Shown here piece after piece: positions 14,672-16,279 of a stretch of DNA of 16,279 nucleotides. The translations under genes were made by a program, and so were the position numbers. The first letter of the stretch is position 1; every line of letters begins with the position of its first letter. Origin of the DNA: Gammaproteobacteria bacterium (lineage in GTDB: Bacteria; Pseudomonadota; Gammaproteobacteria; PS1; Pseudothioglobaceae); the NCBI GenBank assembly GCA_015658965.1, contig DQNX01000134.1, positions 1-16,279 on the forward strand, read 5' to 3'. The notes under the pieces were generated by a model that worked only from the letters and a program-made list of their open reading frames with translations, did not search any database and was not told the origin of the DNA.

Positions 14672-15961
14672 TTAATTGATGATGGTTGTTCCGCCCATAT
14701 AACGATGCAGAACATCCGGTATTTTAATACTTCCATCAGCTTGCTGATGGTTTTCTAACACGGCAACTAAGGTTCTACCTACGGCCAATCCAGAGCCATT
14801 AAGTGTGTGTAATAACACGGGCTTGTTGGTTTCTTTATTTTTAAATCTAAGTTGTAAACGTCTTGCTTGAAAATCTTCAAAACAAGAGCAAGATGAAATC
14901 TCACGATATGCATTTTGCCCTGGCAGCCAAACCTCGAGATCGTACGTTTTAGCCGCCGAGAAGCCTAAATCACCGGCACATAAAACCACTTTTCGGTAAG
15001 GCAGCTCTAATTCTTGCAAAATACCCTCAGCATGGCCAGTAAGCGTTTCTAACGCTTGGTATGAATGCTCAGCCTTAACCACTTGCACTAACTCTACTTT
15101 TTCAAACTGATGTTGGCGGATCAAACCCCTTGTATCGCGCCCATAAGACCCCGCTTCGGAGCGAAAACTTGGCGTATGACCAACAAATTTTAGCGGTAAA
15201 TCTGCTTCTTTGACAATGGTATCTCTGACCATATTGGTAATCGGAACCTCGCCAGTTGGGATCAAATAAAGTGTTTTTGCATCGCCTTCTTCCCCGTGCA
15301 GGTGGGTCTTAAATAAATCCGCCTCAAACTTTGGCAATTGCCCCGTGCCGGTTAAAGATTCAGCATTGACCAAATACGGCACATAAGCTTCTGTATAGCC
15401 ATTATTCTCAATATGATGATCCAGCATAAATTGGGTTAATGCGCGGTGAAGACGAGCAATTTTCCCAGTCATAACGCAAAAGCGCGTCCCCGCAATTTTA
15501 GTGGCCGTTTCAAAATCCAGACCCAGCTTTTCGCCCAAATCAACATGGTCTTTGACTTCAAAATCATACTGCCCTGGTTCGCCCCACTTCAACACCTCGA
15601 CATTGTCGTCTTCAGAGTTTCCTTCAGGCACTGACTCATGTGGAATATTGGGCATCGCCATAACGATGTCATCAATTTGAGCTTGGATGGATTGTAATTC
15701 AGTTTTTGCCGTATTAAGTTCATCGCCCAAATCAGCAACAGCGGCTAATAGCGGTTTGATGTCCTCGCCCGCTGCCTTGGCTTTACCAATCAACTTTGAC
15801 TGTGTATTACGACGATTTTGCAGTTCTTGTGCCTCAACTTGATTTTTTTTTCTTTTATTTTCTAAGTCGTTAAACTGATTGATATCAAAAGAAAAATTGC
15901 GTTTTTTTAAGGCCAATTCAACCACTTCAATGTCCGACCTTAGTTGCTTTTTACTTAACAT
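14672..15961 (-). CDS. serS: Seryl-tRNA synthetase
   Basis: Charges tRNA-Ser (and tRNA-Sec if present) with serine; class II homodimer. The 429 residues have the N-terminal tRNA-binding coiled coil (about 30-100) that contacts the long variable arm, then the catalytic core with motif 1 region LTGTGQLPKF (203-212), motif 2 FRSEAGSYGRDTRGLIR (266-282) and motif 3 NGSGLAVGRTLVAVLEN (388-404). The ATG has no nearby ribosome-binding site: the only AAGGA-like sequence is about 13 nt upstream, separated by an AT-rich ATTATATAACA, and no alternative in-frame start is available. It heads the serS-yajC-secD-secF operon. A cognate tRNA-Ser lies at the other end of the window. Confidence 0.98.
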   Translation of the reverse strand: MLSKKQLRSDIEVVELALKKRNFSFDINQFNDLENKRKKNQVEAQELQNRRNTQSKLIGKAKAAGEDIKPLLAAVADLGDELNTAKTELQSIQAQIDDIVMAMPNIPHESVPEGNSEDDNVEVLKWGEPGQYDFEVKDHVDLGEKLGLDFETATKIAGTRFCVMTGKIARLHRALTQFMLDHHIENNGYTEAYVPYLVNAESLTGTGQLPKFEADLFKTHLHGEEGDAKTLYLIPTGEVPITNMVRDTIVKEADLPLKFVGHTPSFRSEAGSYGRDTRGLIRQHQFEKVELVQVVKAEHSYQALETLTGHAEGILQELELPYRKVVLCAGDLGFSAAKTYDLEVWLPGQNAYREISSCSCFEDFQARRLQLRFKNKETNKPVLLHTLNGSGLAVGRTLVAVLENHQQADGSIKIPDVLHRYMGGTTIIN

Positions 15962-15996
15962 TGTTATATAATGGTTTCCTTATATAGGTTGAATGC

Positions 15997-16006
15997 TGAT
16001 TAATCA
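15997..16006. repeat. Perfect palindrome between serS and rhodanese gene
   Basis: TGATTAATCA is a perfect 10-bp palindrome near the middle of the 83-bp divergent intergenic region. It could be an operator half-way between two promoters, or chance in AT-rich DNA. It is shorter than an FNR or CRP site. No convincing -35/-10 pair was identified for either gene in this gap. Confidence 0.3.
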
Positions 16007-16044
16007 CAGTATTAGCTTAAAAAAACTTATCAGGAGATTATACT

Positions 16045-16279
16045 ATGTTCAACTCATTTTCAGGAAAAGATGCTTGTAAACTATTGGCCGAAGGTGCTCA
16101 GTTAATTGATGTTCGTTCATCTGCTGAATTTGCACGTGGGGCACTGCCTAACGCGATCAACATGCCATTACAATCTATCATGGGTGCCAAAAGTGTTCTT
16201 GATGGTGATAAAGCAATTATTGTATATTGTGTTACTGGTGCGCGTTCTGCAACCGCTAAAAACTATTTAGTACAAATGG
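16045..16279 (+). CDS. Rhodanese-like domain protein (partial, runs off window)
   Basis: The first 78 codons of an open frame truncated by the window edge. Translation begins MFNSFSGKDACKLLAEG and shows the single-domain rhodanese pattern: LIDVRSSAEFARGALPNAIN (20-39) and the active-site loop VYCVTGARSA (60-69), where C62 would carry the persulfide. Such proteins transfer sulfane sulfur (thiosulfate to cyanide or thiol acceptors in vitro); the physiological partner cannot be told here. AGGAGA at 16032-16037 precedes the ATG by 7 nt. It is divergent from serS. No signal peptide is visible, suggesting a cytoplasmic protein similar in size to GlpE-type rhodaneses. Confidence 0.88.
   Translation, partial: MFNSFSGKDACKLLAEGAQLIDVRSSAEFARGALPNAINMPLQSIMGAKSVLDGDKAIIVYCVTGARSATAKNYLVQM

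Noticed and set aside
15997..16006. FNR or CRP binding site
   Set aside because: The FNR consensus needs TTGAT-N4-ATCAA and CRP needs TGTGA-N6-TCACA; this palindrome has half-sites directly adjacent and does not fit either spacing.
1..16279. CRISPR array, toxin-antitoxin module, defence island or phage region
   Set aside because: No repeated spacer pattern, no small paired genes and no phage or defence protein motifs are visible; the window is filled by core genes.

Overview
The window is a dense, roughly 40% G+C stretch of gammaproteobacterial chromosome made almost entirely of housekeeping genes. The gammaproteobacterial assignment rests on paired fabA-fabB, an E. coli-length PurF, FxsA, bifunctional FolC, and serS followed by yajC-secD-secF. 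The low G+C, compact spacing and overall protein character suggest a small-genome marine lineage such as the SUP05/Thioglobus sulfur oxidisers. That placement is inference; nothing seen here is diagnostic. I see no insertion sequence, integrase, CRISPR array, phage gene, toxin-antitoxin pair or obviously foreign segment.

Layout. 1-381: tRNA-Ser(UGA) followed 20 nt later by a small DUF3579-type gene. 394-1131 (minus): a pirin-family cupin, tail-to-tail with DUF3579 and head-to-head with alanine dehydrogenase (ald, 1174-2283). ald and pyrE (2280-2918, minus) converge and overlap at their stop codons. pyrE diverges from xthA across 22 bp. xthA-trmB-fxsA-folC (2941-6027) is a tightly coupled plus-strand operon with overlapping or adjacent start and stop codons. 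cvpA-purF-metZ (6091-9661) follows, the order known from pseudomonads (folC-dedD-cvpA-purF-metZ) but without the SPOR gene dedD. fabA-fabB (9698-11421) has its own perfect -10 box and ends at a strong bidirectional terminator. On the other strand, serS-yajC-secD-secF (15961 down to 11503) forms one operon running into the same terminator. A rhodanese gene starts at 16045 and runs off the right edge.

Functions covered: pyrimidine (PyrE) and purine (PurF) nucleotide synthesis sharing PRPP, folate (FolC), methionine by probable direct sulfhydrylation (MetZ), unsaturated fatty acids (FabA/FabB), base-excision repair (Xth), tRNA modification and charging (TrmB, SerS, tRNA-Ser), and protein export (YajC-SecD-SecF). 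No undescribed multi-gene system is evident. The points most worth a second look are a CvpA protein about 100 residues longer than usual, two promoters (ald and xthA) whose predicted transcription start falls on the ATG (likely leaderless mRNAs), an A rather than G discriminator base in tRNA-Ser, and interlocked pyrE/xthA promoters.
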